A stretch of DNA of 40,731 bases from RGIG4576 sp045656705 (GCA_045656705.1 JAZORR010000012.1:1-40731); one strand, 5' to 3'; counted from the stretch's first letter, positions 8,531-15,242 are shown. Made by a program: numbers and translations. The notes: a model not told the origin generated them from the sequence alone.

Positions 8531-8538
8531 TAACTTTG
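8531..8538 (+). promoter_or_regulatory. -7 element of the tRNA unit
   Basis: TAACTTTG followed by CAC lies 15 nt before the first base of tRNA-Trp. It fits a short leader of a tRNA transcription unit that ends at the terminator at 8717-8761. Confidence 0.55.
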
Positions 8539-8553
8539 CACTGTCAAAACGAA

Positions 8554-8626
8554 AGAAGTATAGTTCAGTAGGTAGAACGTCGGTCTCCAAAACCGAAGGT
8601 CAAAGGTTCGAATCCTTTTGCTTCTG
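8554..8626 (+). tRNA. tRNA-Trp (anticodon CCA)
   Basis: The 73-nt sequence folds as a standard cloverleaf. The acceptor stem is AGAAGTA / TGCTTCT with one G-T pair. The anticodon stem is TCGGT / ACCGA around the loop CTCCAAA, with anticodon CCA at 8587-8589. The T-arm is AAAGG-TTCGAAT-CCTTT. The discriminator base is G and the 3' CCA is not encoded. It is the first gene of a two-tRNA unit. Confidence 0.95.
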
Positions 8627-8640
8627 CTATCATTATCATT

Positions 8641-8713
8641 GGAACCTTGGCAGACATGGTGTATGCGTGGGACTGAAAATCCCAAGAATGTGGTTCGATT
8701 CCACAAGGTTCCA
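8641..8713 (+). tRNA. tRNA-Phe (anticodon GAA) with irregular D-arm
   Basis: The 73-nt sequence has a perfect 7-bp acceptor stem (GGAACCT / AGGTTCC), a 5-bp anticodon stem (TGGGA / TCCCA) around CTGAAAA with anticodon GAA at 8675-8677, and a 5-bp T-stem (TGTGG / CCACA) with TTCGATT. The discriminator is A; CCA is not encoded. The D-arm (GCAGACATGGTGTATGC) makes only three clear pairs (GCA / TGC), position 15 reads C and position 21 reads T, and the variable loop has four bases. The rest argues for a functional tRNA; the D-arm is unusual and is discussed under findings. Confidence 0.85.
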
Positions 8714-8716
8714 CAA

Positions 8717-8761
8717 AAAAAGGTTTCTACAGATGTCAAATCAACTTGTAGAAACCTTTTT
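8717..8761. terminator. Bidirectional terminator between tRNAs and the acidic-protein gene
   Basis: A perfect 15-bp inverted repeat, AAAAAGGTTTCTACA (8717-8731) and TGTAGAAACCTTTTT (8747-8761), encloses a 15-nt loop. T runs follow the stem on both strands, so it can end the tRNA transcript (plus) and the convergent minus-strand gene at 8837-9301. Confidence 0.9.
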
Positions 8762-8836
8762 CTATTTCCGTATACACCTTTCACGCTATCTTTAAGTCTA
8801 TTTGAGAAAGTAACTTTATTTACTGATGAGGTTACA

Positions 8837-9301
8837 CTATCTTATGTTAGTTGCTTTTTCATAATAATCTCCAAAACATTCGTCTCCTTCATAATCAATA
8901 AATCCAAGGTAATGTTTTAATACATAAACCATATAAAAGTCTTCAATTTGATTCCACCAAGCTCCATCATCTAAGAGTTCATCTAAATCTACATCAATAG
9001 TTTCCATATCTTCATCACCATCATCACTCATTTCCACATCAGATATGTAGAATCTCAAAGTATTATCTTCAATATAGACACCATCAACGCGTAGAGTTCG
9101 AATATAATCACCACATTCAAAATTAACCGCTTGAATACTACAATCACCATCCCAACATTCATTTAACGCTTCTTTTGTTTCTTCATCAACATCTACATAG
9201 TCGTTTGTGTCGGCAATTCTTAGAATTATGGCATTTAAGCCTTTCTCTACCATCTTTGCTTTTATTTGGTCGCAAAGTTCAATAATTTTGTCTTTTTCCA
9301 T
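8837..9301 (-). CDS. Hypothetical acidic protein, 154 residues
   Basis: I do not recognise a family. The protein is strongly acidic, with Asp/Glu clusters at about 90-115 ('MSDDGDEDMETIDVDLDELL') and throughout, no signal peptide and no membrane helix, so it should be cytosolic. Aromatic residues alternate with acidic ones near the C-terminus (WWNQIEDFYMVYVLKHY). Such small acidic proteins are sometimes immunity proteins, anti-restriction DNA mimics or adaptor proteins; nothing here decides between these. The gene has its own promoter, is convergent with the tRNA pair, and lies downstream of the WYL-type HTH gene on the same strand. Confidence 0.7.
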   Translation of the reverse strand: MEKDKIIELCDQIKAKMVEKGLNAIILRIADTNDYVDVDEETKEALNECWDGDCSIQAVNFECGDYIRTLRVDGVYIEDNTLRFYISDVEMSDDGDEDMETIDVDLDELLDDGAWWNQIEDFYMVYVLKHYLGFIDYEGDECFGDYYEKATNIR

Positions 9302-9329
9302 ATATTATATATAATTTATATTAATTCCA

Positions 9330-9359
9330 CAAAAGTAAAAAAAATTACAGGAGCACAAA
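9330..9359 (-). promoter_or_regulatory. Promoter of the acidic-protein gene
   Basis: On the minus strand TTTG (9356-9359) and TACTTTTG (9330-9337) are 18 nt apart, a good fit to the Bacteroidota -33/-7 consensus. The -7 element is 28 nt upstream of the start codon at 9301. Confidence 0.6.
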
Positions 9360-9369
9360 CTTTTTTATC

Positions 9370-9393
9370 AAAAAATGGAATTTCGCCATTTTT
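9370..9393 (-). terminator. Terminator after the WYL-type HTH gene
   Basis: On the minus strand AAAAATGG pairs with CCATTTTT around a short loop, ending in a T run. It lies 26 nt past the stop codon of the gene at 9420-9836, so that short gene has its own transcript end. Confidence 0.6.
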
Positions 9394-9419
9394 GTAAATA
9401 TTTTCTTATGAGTTATAGA

Positions 9420-9836
9420 TCACACTATCTTCAGGAGTGAATTGAGTTTATCTTTTACCTTAATGAGCATATCATCTAATTTATCAATATCACCACCCCT
9501 CTCATACTCATCGATGGTTTCCACCACCTTCACTATCAAATTGTAATCATCGGCCGATATCGGCAAGTTTGATATTGAGTAATCAGGATCGGAATACCTA
9601 TAATATTTATTATCATACACCTCAATAGGTGCATAATACCCCAATTTGTCCGACCTCATCATATGCAAGTCACCTTGCACAGTTCTTGTGGACACGCCCT
9701 TGGCTATACCCTCCATTTCGTAGAGAGCATCCGAGCAAGCGTCCACAAGGTCATCTATTGTCCATCTTCGGTATCTGTTTCTCAGACATCTGTCTATGGT
9801 CTTGTATCTTATAAGTGCATTTTTGTTTGCTGGCAT
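9420..9836 (-). CDS. WYL-type regulator N-terminal HTH domain without the WYL domain
   Basis: The 138-residue protein matches the N-terminal half of Bacteroidota WYL-family transcription regulators: MPANKNALIRYKTIDRCL, then WTIDDLVDACSDAL, GVSTRTVQGDLHMMRSDKLG and YYRYSDPDYSISNLPIS. Full-length relatives are roughly 300-340 residues and continue into a ligand-sensing WYL domain. Here the frame stops soon after the linker helix (KLNSLLKIV), and the 118 nt to the next gene cannot hold the missing half. Either it is a truncated remnant or a stand-alone DNA-binding protein. A terminator follows directly and tandem 13-bp repeats lie just before its start, which suggests it is still expressed and may regulate itself. 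Confidence 0.8.
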   Translation of the reverse strand: MPANKNALIRYKTIDRCLRNRYRRWTIDDLVDACSDALYEMEGIAKGVSTRTVQGDLHMMRSDKLGYYAPIEVYDNKYYRYSDPDYSISNLPISADDYNLIVKVVETIDEYERGGDIDKLDDMLIKVKDKLNSLLKIV

Positions 9837-9842
9837 AGCTGT

Positions 9843-9875
9843 AAAAATCTGTTTTATCCATAAAAAATCTGTTTT
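9843..9875. repeat. Tandem 13-bp direct repeat upstream of the HTH gene, operator-like
   Basis: AAAAATCTGTTTT occurs at 9843-9855 and again at 9863-9875. The two copies are exactly 20 bp apart start to start, about two helical turns. They begin 7 nt upstream of the HTH gene start codon. This is the arrangement of a self-regulating operator, which is an inference from position and spacing. Confidence 0.5.
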
Positions 9876-9901
9876 TTTGATAATGTGCTACTGAATGGCA
9901 C

Positions 9902-9942
9902 AAAAAAATGGTTGGGAAGCGTGTTGTCAACTTCCCAACCAT
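9902..9942 (-). terminator. Strong minus-strand terminator upstream of the HTH gene
   Basis: ATGGTTGGGAAG (9908-9919) and CTTCCCAACCAT (9931-9942) form a perfect 12-bp stem with an 11-nt loop. On the minus strand it is followed by seven T (9902-9908). No recognised minus-strand gene ends just before it; it could end a short RNA or act as a leader attenuator for the gene at 9836. Confidence 0.75.
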
Positions 9943-9987
9943 ATTCATTATCGTGTATACTGATATTCCTAATATCTAAACCCCACA

Positions 9988-10121
9988 TGGTAACTACTAA
10001 AACAAAATCGGAAGAGAAGCTCCACAAACACGCCGAAAAAGCCGCCAAAGTTAAAACTAAAGCAGCCATATATTGTTCTCATTCAGTAATAAAAGAAATG
10101 CGAATTCAAACTTTGGTTTGA
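9988..10121 (+). CDS. Possible small basic protein, 44 residues
   Basis: An ATG at 9988 opens a 44-codon frame, MVTTKTKSEEKLHKHAEKAA and on to RIQTLV. The first half is Lys/Ala-rich and helical in character. I know no family for it. No clear TAnnTTTG element precedes it, and its last codons lie inside the hairpin at 10093-10133, so it may be chance. It lies between two hairpins in a patch without other genes. Confidence 0.25.
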
Positions 10122-10133
10122 TTCGCATTTCTT
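10093..10133 (-). terminator. Hairpin downstream of the DJ-1/PfpI gene
   Basis: AAGAAATGCGAAT(T)CAAA (10093-10110) pairs with TTTGATTCGCATTTCTT (10117-10133), with one bulged T. It lies 28 nt past the end of the gene at 10161 read on the minus strand, where it is followed by TTATTACTG, a modest U-rich tail. It may work in both directions. Confidence 0.6.
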
Positions 10134-10160
10134 AGTTTATTCCTTTGTCAATACTCTTTT

Positions 10161-10742
10161 TTAGAATGTAAAAGATTGTTGTGGGTTGTAGATGAGCATT
10201 CCTTCGGCCACTTCGCGTGCTTTATCTTCGCCTACGGCTGCTGCCACTATGGCGAGTGCAAAGGCGAAGGTGTTGCCTGGACCGTTAGCTGTGATCACGT
10301 TGTTTGCCACCACTACTGGAGTGCTGCCCACTTTGCTACAATTCATTCCACCTTCAAATCCTGGATAGCAAGTAGCTTCTTTTCCTTCGAGAATTCCAAG
10401 TGGTGAAAGCACTACTGCTGGCGATGCGCAGATGGCTGCTATATGTCCACCTTGTGCATAATGAGCTTTGAGCATATCGGTGAGTGCCGAGCATTCGGCA
10501 AGGTTGGTGGCTCCTGGCATACCACCAGGAAGAATCAGCCAATCTTTGGTGGTGTATTGCACTTCGCTGAGAGCGATGTCAGTGTTCACTTTCAAGCCGT
10601 GAGCTCCTTGAGCCTCGTTGGTGGCATTGATAGATACTACTTGTGTGTCGATACCAGCTCTTCTTAGGATATCGATGGTGGCGATTGCCTCGATTTCTTC
10701 AAATCCGTTGGCAAGGAAAATAAAGGCCTTTTTCATAAGCAT
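10161..10742 (-). CDS. DJ-1/PfpI family protein (YajL/ThiJ-like)
   Basis: The 193-residue protein has the flavodoxin-like fold signatures of the DJ-1 branch: 'ANGFEEIEAIATIDILRRAG' with the conserved Glu near residue 16, 'LILPGGMPGATNL' (69-81) and the nucleophile elbow 'AAICASPAV' with Cys105. Family members are reported as deglycases, glyoxalases, chaperones or proteases; which applies here cannot be read. A second ATG two codons in (10736, MKKAFIFLANG) is an equally good start and closer to the family N-terminus. It is divergent from apbE; the intervening 79 nt hold two promoters and a palindrome. Confidence 0.9.
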   Translation of the reverse strand: MLMKKAFIFLANGFEEIEAIATIDILRRAGIDTQVVSINATNEAQGAHGLKVNTDIALSEVQYTTKDWLILPGGMPGATNLAECSALTDMLKAHYAQGGHIAAICASPAVVLSPLGILEGKEATCYPGFEGGMNCSKVGSTPVVVANNVITANGPGNTFAFALAIVAAAVGEDKAREVAEGMLIYNPQQSFTF

Positions 10743-10760
10743 TTGATTTTAGAATATTAT

Positions 10761-10782
10761 GTACTATGATAGTACAAATTTA
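10761..10782 (-). promoter_or_regulatory. DJ-1 gene promoter with abutting perfect palindrome
   Basis: On the minus strand the -7 element TAAATTTG (10775-10782) is directly followed by GTACTATGATAGTAC (10761-10775), a perfect 15-bp palindrome with one central base. The palindrome covers the expected transcription start, a position from which a repressor could block initiation. The ATG follows about 19 nt later. Confidence 0.5.
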
Positions 10783-10794
10783 GAAAAAATAATC

Positions 10795-10802
10795 TAACTT
10801 TG
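10795..10802 (+). promoter_or_regulatory. -7 element of apbE
   Basis: TAACTTTG lies 19 nt upstream of the ATG at 10822 and 31 nt upstream of the alternative ATG at 10834. Confidence 0.5.
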
Positions 10803-10821
10803 TTTTATTAATCAGTAAAAA

Positions 10822-11835
10822 ATGGGCAAAGTGATGATTAAAAAAGAGTGGATTGTGGGGCTGGCGTTACTTGTAGCTGTCGTGTTGGTCCTTATTAATA
10901 GGAATAACAAGACTTACAACCATAGCGAAGGAAGCGTGTGGACCACTCAGTATCATATAACGTATGAGAGTGATGTATTGTTTGACGATTCTATTCAGAT
11001 GGTGTTTCGGCAAGTGGATAATAGTGTGTCCAAGTTCAACAAAGCATCACTTATCTCTCGCATAAACGCTGGTGAGCGTGTAAAGTGTGATAATATGCTT
11101 CAAATGCTCTACACAGCATCTCAGCAAGTAAACAAGGTGTCGCGTGGTGCGTTTGATCCCACAGTGGCTCCTCTTATGAATGCGTGGGGATTTGTATCGC
11201 GTGGGGGTAACTTACCTTCTCCCGAAGAGATAGATAGCATTATGGCGTTTGTGGGCATAGGAAAAACTACTCTGACCGACGGATATATAGTGAAAACCGA
11301 TGAGCGTGTGCAATTCGACTTCAGCGCCATTGCAAAAGGTTTTGCCTGCGACGAGGTGGGTAGAATGCTCGAGCGTAATGGCGTTACCAACTACTTGGTG
11401 GAGATTGGTGGAGAGATTGCGTGCGCAGGGGTAAACCCTCGTGGCACTGCCTGGGGCATTATGGTGGATTATCCTATGGTAGATAGTGTTACTCACGAAG
11501 ATGGTGTGATGGTGCTATCGCTGAATAAGGGTGCTGTGGCCACTTCGGGCAATTATCGCAATTTTAAGGTGGTCGACGGCAAGAAGGTAGTGCACACCAT
11601 GAATCCTCGCACTGGATATTCCGAGCAATCAAATCTTTTGAGTGCCACTGTGGTGGCGGAGTCGTGTATGCTTGCCGATGCCTATGCCACTGCATGTATG
11701 GTGATGGGCGTGGAGCAGGCTAAGGAGGTGATGGACGAGAGATCCGACCTTGGCGTGCTTCTTGTATATTCAACCCACGATTCTTCAATAGAATTGTGGA
11801 TGAACCATCGGTTCAAGGAAATTTCTGCAAAATAA
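10822..11835 (+). CDS. apbE: FAD:protein FMN transferase ApbE
   Basis: ApbE attaches FMN covalently to threonine residues of target flavoproteins such as NqrB/NqrC and RnfD/RnfG, on the outer face of the membrane, with Mg2+ and FAD. Visible signatures are 'FDFSAIAKGFACDEVGRMLE', 'YLVEIGGEIACAG', 'HTMNPRTGYSEQSN' and 'SCMLADAYATACMVMG'. The N-terminus has a membrane anchor (about 9-26) but no lipobox cysteine, unlike many ApbE lipoproteins. The ATG at 10834 (MIKKEWIVGL) may be the real start, because the first ATG leaves a very short leader. No target flavoprotein gene is in the window. Confidence 0.93.
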   Translation: MGKVMIKKEWIVGLALLVAVVLVLINRNNKTYNHSEGSVWTTQYHITYESDVLFDDSIQMVFRQVDNSVSKFNKASLISRINAGERVKCDNMLQMLYTASQQVNKVSRGAFDPTVAPLMNAWGFVSRGGNLPSPEEIDSIMAFVGIGKTTLTDGYIVKTDERVQFDFSAIAKGFACDEVGRMLERNGVTNYLVEIGGEIACAGVNPRGTAWGIMVDYPMVDSVTHEDGVMVLSLNKGAVATSGNYRNFKVVDGKKVVHTMNPRTGYSEQSNLLSATVVAESCMLADAYATACMVMGVEQAKEVMDERSDLGVLLVYSTHDSSIELWMNHRFKEISAK

Positions 11836-11844
11836 AAAATGAGA

Positions 11845-11902
11845 TTATCCTTTTTAAGGAAACTTTCACCTCAATTTGGTTGTATCTTTGCACAAAAATA
11901 TC
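11845..11902 (+). promoter_or_regulatory. Promoter with palindromic operator-like box, copy B
   Basis: This copy starts 9 nt after the apbE stop codon. It has the palindrome TCCTTTTTAAGGA (11848-11860), TTTGGT (11875-11880) and the -7 element TATCTTTG (11883-11890) followed by CACAAAAAT. Palindrome-to--7 spacing is identical to copy A at 401-458. The first 22 nt and the last 14 nt of the shared core are identical between the copies. It should drive the GHL10 gene, whose start is 65 nt past the -7 element. Confidence 0.6.
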
Positions 11903-11955
11903 GTAACTTTAGAAATCAAAAAAAAGAAAATTATAATAACCAAACATCAACTAAT

Positions 11956-13545
11956 ATGAAAAAGAATCTAAAACTATGGGCTGTGATGATGCTTGTGGCA
12001 TTGTTTTGCGGCTCGATGAATGCTGAAAATCCTAAGCGCGAACTTCGTTCGGTATGGTACACAACTGTGAGCAGTATGGACTGGCCTAAAACTATTGGTG
12101 TGGGGGCAGAAGCTCAAGCAGCTCAAAAACAAGAAATGTGTGATTATCTCGACAAAATGAAGGCATTGAACATCACTTCGGTGTGTTTCCAAGTACGTAG
12201 TGAAAGCGATGCCATGTATCAATCAGCTTATTGCCCTTGGTCGTCATATTTGACAGGCGAACGCGGTATCGATCCAGGATGGGATCCTCTTGCATTCTGC
12301 GTGGAAGAATGCCACAAGCGTGGTATTGAATGTTGGGCTTGGATGAACCCTTATCGCTGGTCACGCACAGGTTACGATCGCTGGAGCACTCCTCACGATA
12401 TGGAAATGCAACGCGACGGTTGGTTGCTTTCACACGATGGAAAATATATCACCCTCAACCCTGCACTCGATAAGTGTCGCAAACGCATCGTAGATGTGTG
12501 TCGCGAAGTGGTGGAAGGTTATGCTGTCGATGGTGTACTTTTCGACGACTATTTCTATCCTAACAACATAGCTCAAGATAGCACTGCTGCCGATTACGCT
12601 CTTTACAACGCTACTTCTAACGGTATGAGCATCGGCGATTGGCGTCGCGCTCATGTAAACTTGATGGTGAAAGAAGTTTACGATATGATTCAAAGCACTC
12701 GCCCAGATGTACGCTTCGGTATCTCTCCTGCAGGTGTAGCCGGCAAGGCCGAAACATCAGGTGCTCGCTATACTGACCTTAAGCCTTGCGATGTGAAGGC
12801 TCCCGACTGGCAATATGCTACTATCTTCTCCGATCCTGTGGCTTGGCTCGACGAAAAATCAATCGACTTCATCTCACCTCAAATCTATTGGGCTACTTGG
12901 CACGAAACTGCTCCTTACGAACCAATCTGCGAATATTGGAGCCGTGCTGCCAACCATTTTGGTCGCCACTTCTACTCAAGTATCTCTATCGGATCGGCTA
13001 ATAAGCGCGTGAAAGGTGCTCCTCGCCGCAAAGGTCCAAATCCTGCAGTATTTGGCGAATATGTGAACCAAGTGAATGCCAACCGCAAATACACTCTCAA
13101 CAATGCGTCGGGCTCTATCTACTTCTCATCACGAGGTTTGTATGGTCGCAACGAAGGCGATGCTGCAGTGGGCGACACATTGATGAAATATTGCTACAAC
13201 ACTTTGGCTCTGAATCCAGTGATCACATGGAAAAAAGCTCCAAATCTTGGTGAAGTGAGCAACGCCACTCTTAAGAAAGGCGTATTGAGTTGGGATAAAG
13301 TGGAAAAAGGCAAGTCTATCGTGAAATATACAATATATGCAGTGCCAAACAAAGTATCGTATGCGACAGCTATGAGCAAAGACGGCGACGGACTCGACGC
13401 TAAATACTTGCTTGCTATTTCTTACGACAACAAGTTCCAATTGCCTAAGAAGCAACAAAAGGGACATTGGTATGCAATCTGCATTTACGACGGTTATAGC
13501 AACGAGTTTGCTCCTGTAACAGTAAACTACAAAGGCAAGAAATAA
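11956..13545 (+). CDS. Exported GHL10 (DUF187) glycosyl-hydrolase-like protein
   Basis: The mature protein starts with 'PKRELRSVWYTTVSSMDWP', the opening of the glycosyl-hydrolase-like 10 family (YngK-like), and continues with a TIM-barrel pattern: 'MKALNITSVCFQVRSESDAM', 'GIECWAWMNPYRWS', 'VDGVLFDDYFYP' with acidic residues, and 'IDFISPQIYW'. The last ~100 residues look like an FnIII-type beta domain. I choose the ATG at 11956 because it gives a clean signal peptide (MKKNLKLWAVMMLVALFCGS, then MNA); an upstream ATG at 11839 in frame would read through the promoter block. About 529 residues. Substrate unknown; the family has been linked to peptidoglycan or glycan cleavage. A strong terminator follows. 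Confidence 0.9.
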   Translation: MKKNLKLWAVMMLVALFCGSMNAENPKRELRSVWYTTVSSMDWPKTIGVGAEAQAAQKQEMCDYLDKMKALNITSVCFQVRSESDAMYQSAYCPWSSYLTGERGIDPGWDPLAFCVEECHKRGIECWAWMNPYRWSRTGYDRWSTPHDMEMQRDGWLLSHDGKYITLNPALDKCRKRIVDVCREVVEGYAVDGVLFDDYFYPNNIAQDSTAADYALYNATSNGMSIGDWRRAHVNLMVKEVYDMIQSTRPDVRFGISPAGVAGKAETSGARYTDLKPCDVKAPDWQYATIFSDPVAWLDEKSIDFISPQIYWATWHETAPYEPICEYWSRAANHFGRHFYSSISIGSANKRVKGAPRRKGPNPAVFGEYVNQVNANRKYTLNNASGSIYFSSRGLYGRNEGDAAVGDTLMKYCYNTLALNPVITWKKAPNLGEVSNATLKKGVLSWDKVEKGKSIVKYTIYAVPNKVSYATAMSKDGDGLDAKYLLAISYDNKFQLPKKQQKGHWYAICIYDGYSNEFAPVTVNYKGKK

Positions 13546-13591
13546 CCCCATCACGAAGATATAGGTAACAACCACAACTTAGTGGATGCGT

Positions 13592-13641
13592 AAAACCATA
13601 GCCTAAGCCACATTTCGCCACAGGCTATGGTTTTTCTTTCT
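13592..13641 (+). terminator. Terminator after the GHL10 gene, 'CCATAGCCT' type
   Basis: AAAACCATAGCCT (13592-13604) and AGGCTATGGTTTT (13622-13634) form a perfect 13-bp stem, followed by TTCTTTCT. The arm CCATAGCCTAAGC recurs in the terminator at 39330-39372 after meaB. Confidence 0.85.
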
Positions 13642-13670
13642 ATTAAGTAATCAAAAAAGCGTGATTCCAC

Positions 13671-13710
13671 AAAAAAGAGGATTACCTCGTGTGATGAGAT
13701 AATCCTCCTT
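13671..13710 (-). terminator. Terminator after the FKBP lipoprotein gene
   Basis: On the minus strand GAGGATTA and TAATCCTC (13677-13684 and 13700-13707) pair, and the stem is followed by TTTTTTG. It lies 27 nt past the stop codon of the gene at 13737-14579, back to back with the plus-strand terminator at 13592-13641. Confidence 0.8.
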
Positions 13711-13736
13711 TAAGTTATTGAATTTTTTGGTTTAAA

Positions 13737-14579
13737 TTACTTCTTTTCTACGCCTACTGTTTCTACGTCGAAGATAAGCATTTCATTAGGTTGGATGTCG
13801 TTGCCAGCACCTTGTGTTCCATAAGCCAATTCAGCAGGAATGTAAAGCACATACACAGCACCTGGCTTCATCATCTTAAGCATTTCGCCCATACCCTTGA
13901 TAACACCGCGTGGAGAGAATGCTACTGTTTCACCCTTGCTACTATCAAACACACCACCATCTAAGTGACGACCAGAGTACTTAACCATGATGCGATCGCT
14001 ATCAGTAAAGTTTTCGCCTTCACCTTCTTTTACTACCTTATAGTATACGCCACCCTCTGATTTCTTGATTTCAGGGTTATTAGCCAAAGAGTCTGCGATA
14101 AACTTTTCTTCGTTCTTCTTATTTGCGATAGCCTTTGGATCGTTTGCCTTCATTTCATTCTTGATTTCATTCATAAGCATCATAACCTTAGCTTGGAAAG
14201 TAGCAGCAGGAATGATAGAGTCGCTCATGAAAGCCCTCTTGAATGCATTGAACCACTTCTTAGAATCAATTTCGATGCCTTCGCGTTCCTTGATTTGAGC
14301 AATCATGCTCTTTACTTGCATACCCATTTGCATACCGCCTGCGTAGCTTTCGTTGTCATCGCTCATTGCCATCACAGCCTTCATACCAGCCAAGAATTCG
14401 CTCTTTTGGAATGTAGTGTCGTGAGCAGTTTCACCAGATACACCGAAACCATACATTTGACCAAATACTACCGACAAAGTATCCACTTTAGGATTCTTTT
14501 CGTTTTCATACTTGCTGTTGCAGTTGCAGCTTGCCATTACACCCATAGCCACAGCTGCCATCAATAAGATTTTCTTCAT
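13737..14579 (-). CDS. FKBP-type peptidyl-prolyl isomerase, lipoprotein
   Basis: The 280-residue protein starts with a lipoprotein signal (MKKILLMAAVAMGVMASC, lipobox Cys18), then an FKBP_N dimerisation region (about 35-160) and a C-terminal FKBP domain (about 175-278) with 'VKYSGRHLDGGVFDSSKGE', 'GVIKGMGEMLKMMKPG' and 'IPAELAYGTQGAG'. The aromatic and Asp residues that line the FKBP pocket appear kept (Tyr, Phe-Asp, Tyr). It should catalyse prolyl isomerisation and help fold proteins in the periplasm or outer membrane. It lies 27 nt downstream of a cytosolic FKBP gene on the same strand and probably shares its promoter. Confidence 0.93.
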   Translation of the reverse strand: MKKILLMAAVAMGVMASCNCNSKYENEKNPKVDTLSVVFGQMYGFGVSGETAHDTTFQKSEFLAGMKAVMAMSDDNESYAGGMQMGMQVKSMIAQIKEREGIEIDSKKWFNAFKRAFMSDSIIPAATFQAKVMMLMNEIKNEMKANDPKAIANKKNEEKFIADSLANNPEIKKSEGGVYYKVVKEGEGENFTDSDRIMVKYSGRHLDGGVFDSSKGETVAFSPRGVIKGMGEMLKMMKPGAVYVLYIPAELAYGTQGAGNDIQPNEMLIFDVETVGVEKK

Positions 14580-14606
14580 AATTTATTGTTTGTTATTACT
14601 TTGTTT

Positions 14607-15203
14607 TTACTTAACGATTTCAATCAATTGCACGTCGAAGATAAGAGCTGTATCAGGACCGATAAGTGGACCAGCACCATTAGCTCCATAAGCCAAATCT
14701 GCAGGGATGAACAATCTCCATTCAGCACCTGGTTTCATCATTTGCAATGCTTCCACCCATCCTGGAATTACTTGATTTACACCAAATACAGCAGGCTCAC
14801 CTCTTTGCACAGAGCTATCAAACACCTTGCCATCAATCAAGCAACCTGTATAGTGTACTTTCACAGTGTCGGTAGCCTTAGGAGACTCTCCTTCACCTTC
14901 CTTCACAATTTGGTATTGCAAACCCGAAGCAGTAACTTTCACTTCTTCACGCTTAGCATTCTCTTCCAAGAACAATTCACAAGCCTTTTTGTTTGCCAAA
15001 CGAGTATCTTCCTCCAATTGAGTGAAGTAATCGTTAACCACTTGCTTTGCTTCTTCAAAAGTCATAAGCATTTCACCTTCGCCATATACAGCTTTCAATG
15101 CAGCTGCAAAATCATCGGCATTAAGAGCTCTCACACCTGAGCGTTGAAAGTTGTTACCCATGCTCAAGCCCAAAGCATAACTTAATTTATCCATTTCTGC
15201 CAT
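14607..15203 (-). CDS. FKBP-type peptidyl-prolyl isomerase, cytosolic FklB-like
   Basis: The 198-residue protein has no signal peptide. An N-terminal dimerisation region opens with 'DKLSYALGLSMGNNFQ', typical of FklB/FkpA proteins, and the FKBP domain (about 95-197) shows 'VHYTGCLIDGKVFDSSVQRG', 'VIPGWVEALQMMKPGAEW' and 'IPADLAYGANGAG'. It should be a cytoplasmic proline isomerase and chaperone. It is the first gene of a two-FKBP unit. A -7 element (TAACTTTG on the minus strand, 15243-15250) lies 39 nt before the start. Confidence 0.93.
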   Translation of the reverse strand: MAEMDKLSYALGLSMGNNFQRSGVRALNADDFAAALKAVYGEGEMLMTFEEAKQVVNDYFTQLEEDTRLANKKACELFLEENAKREEVKVTASGLQYQIVKEGEGESPKATDTVKVHYTGCLIDGKVFDSSVQRGEPAVFGVNQVIPGWVEALQMMKPGAEWRLFIPADLAYGANGAGPLIGPDTALIFDVQLIEIVK

Positions 15204-15242
15204 TATTGTAATATTTTAAATTTATATTCTATTTTGAATTTG

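Noticed and set aside
8398..8920. Open frames across the tRNA pair on both strands
   Set aside because: They overlap two well-folded tRNA genes and a terminator.
9854..10069. 71-codon minus-strand frame with a hydrophobic start
   Set aside because: It runs through the strong T7 terminator at 9902-9942 and has no family resemblance.
8837..10742. A complete new defence island
   Set aside because: Only a trimmed regulator, one acidic orphan and a DJ-1 protein are present; there is no nuclease, ATPase, polymerase or effector to support such a claim.
11839..11955. In-frame upstream ATG that would extend the GHL10 protein by 39 residues
   Set aside because: The extension reads through the promoter/operator block and -7 element and hides a clean signal peptide beginning at 11956.
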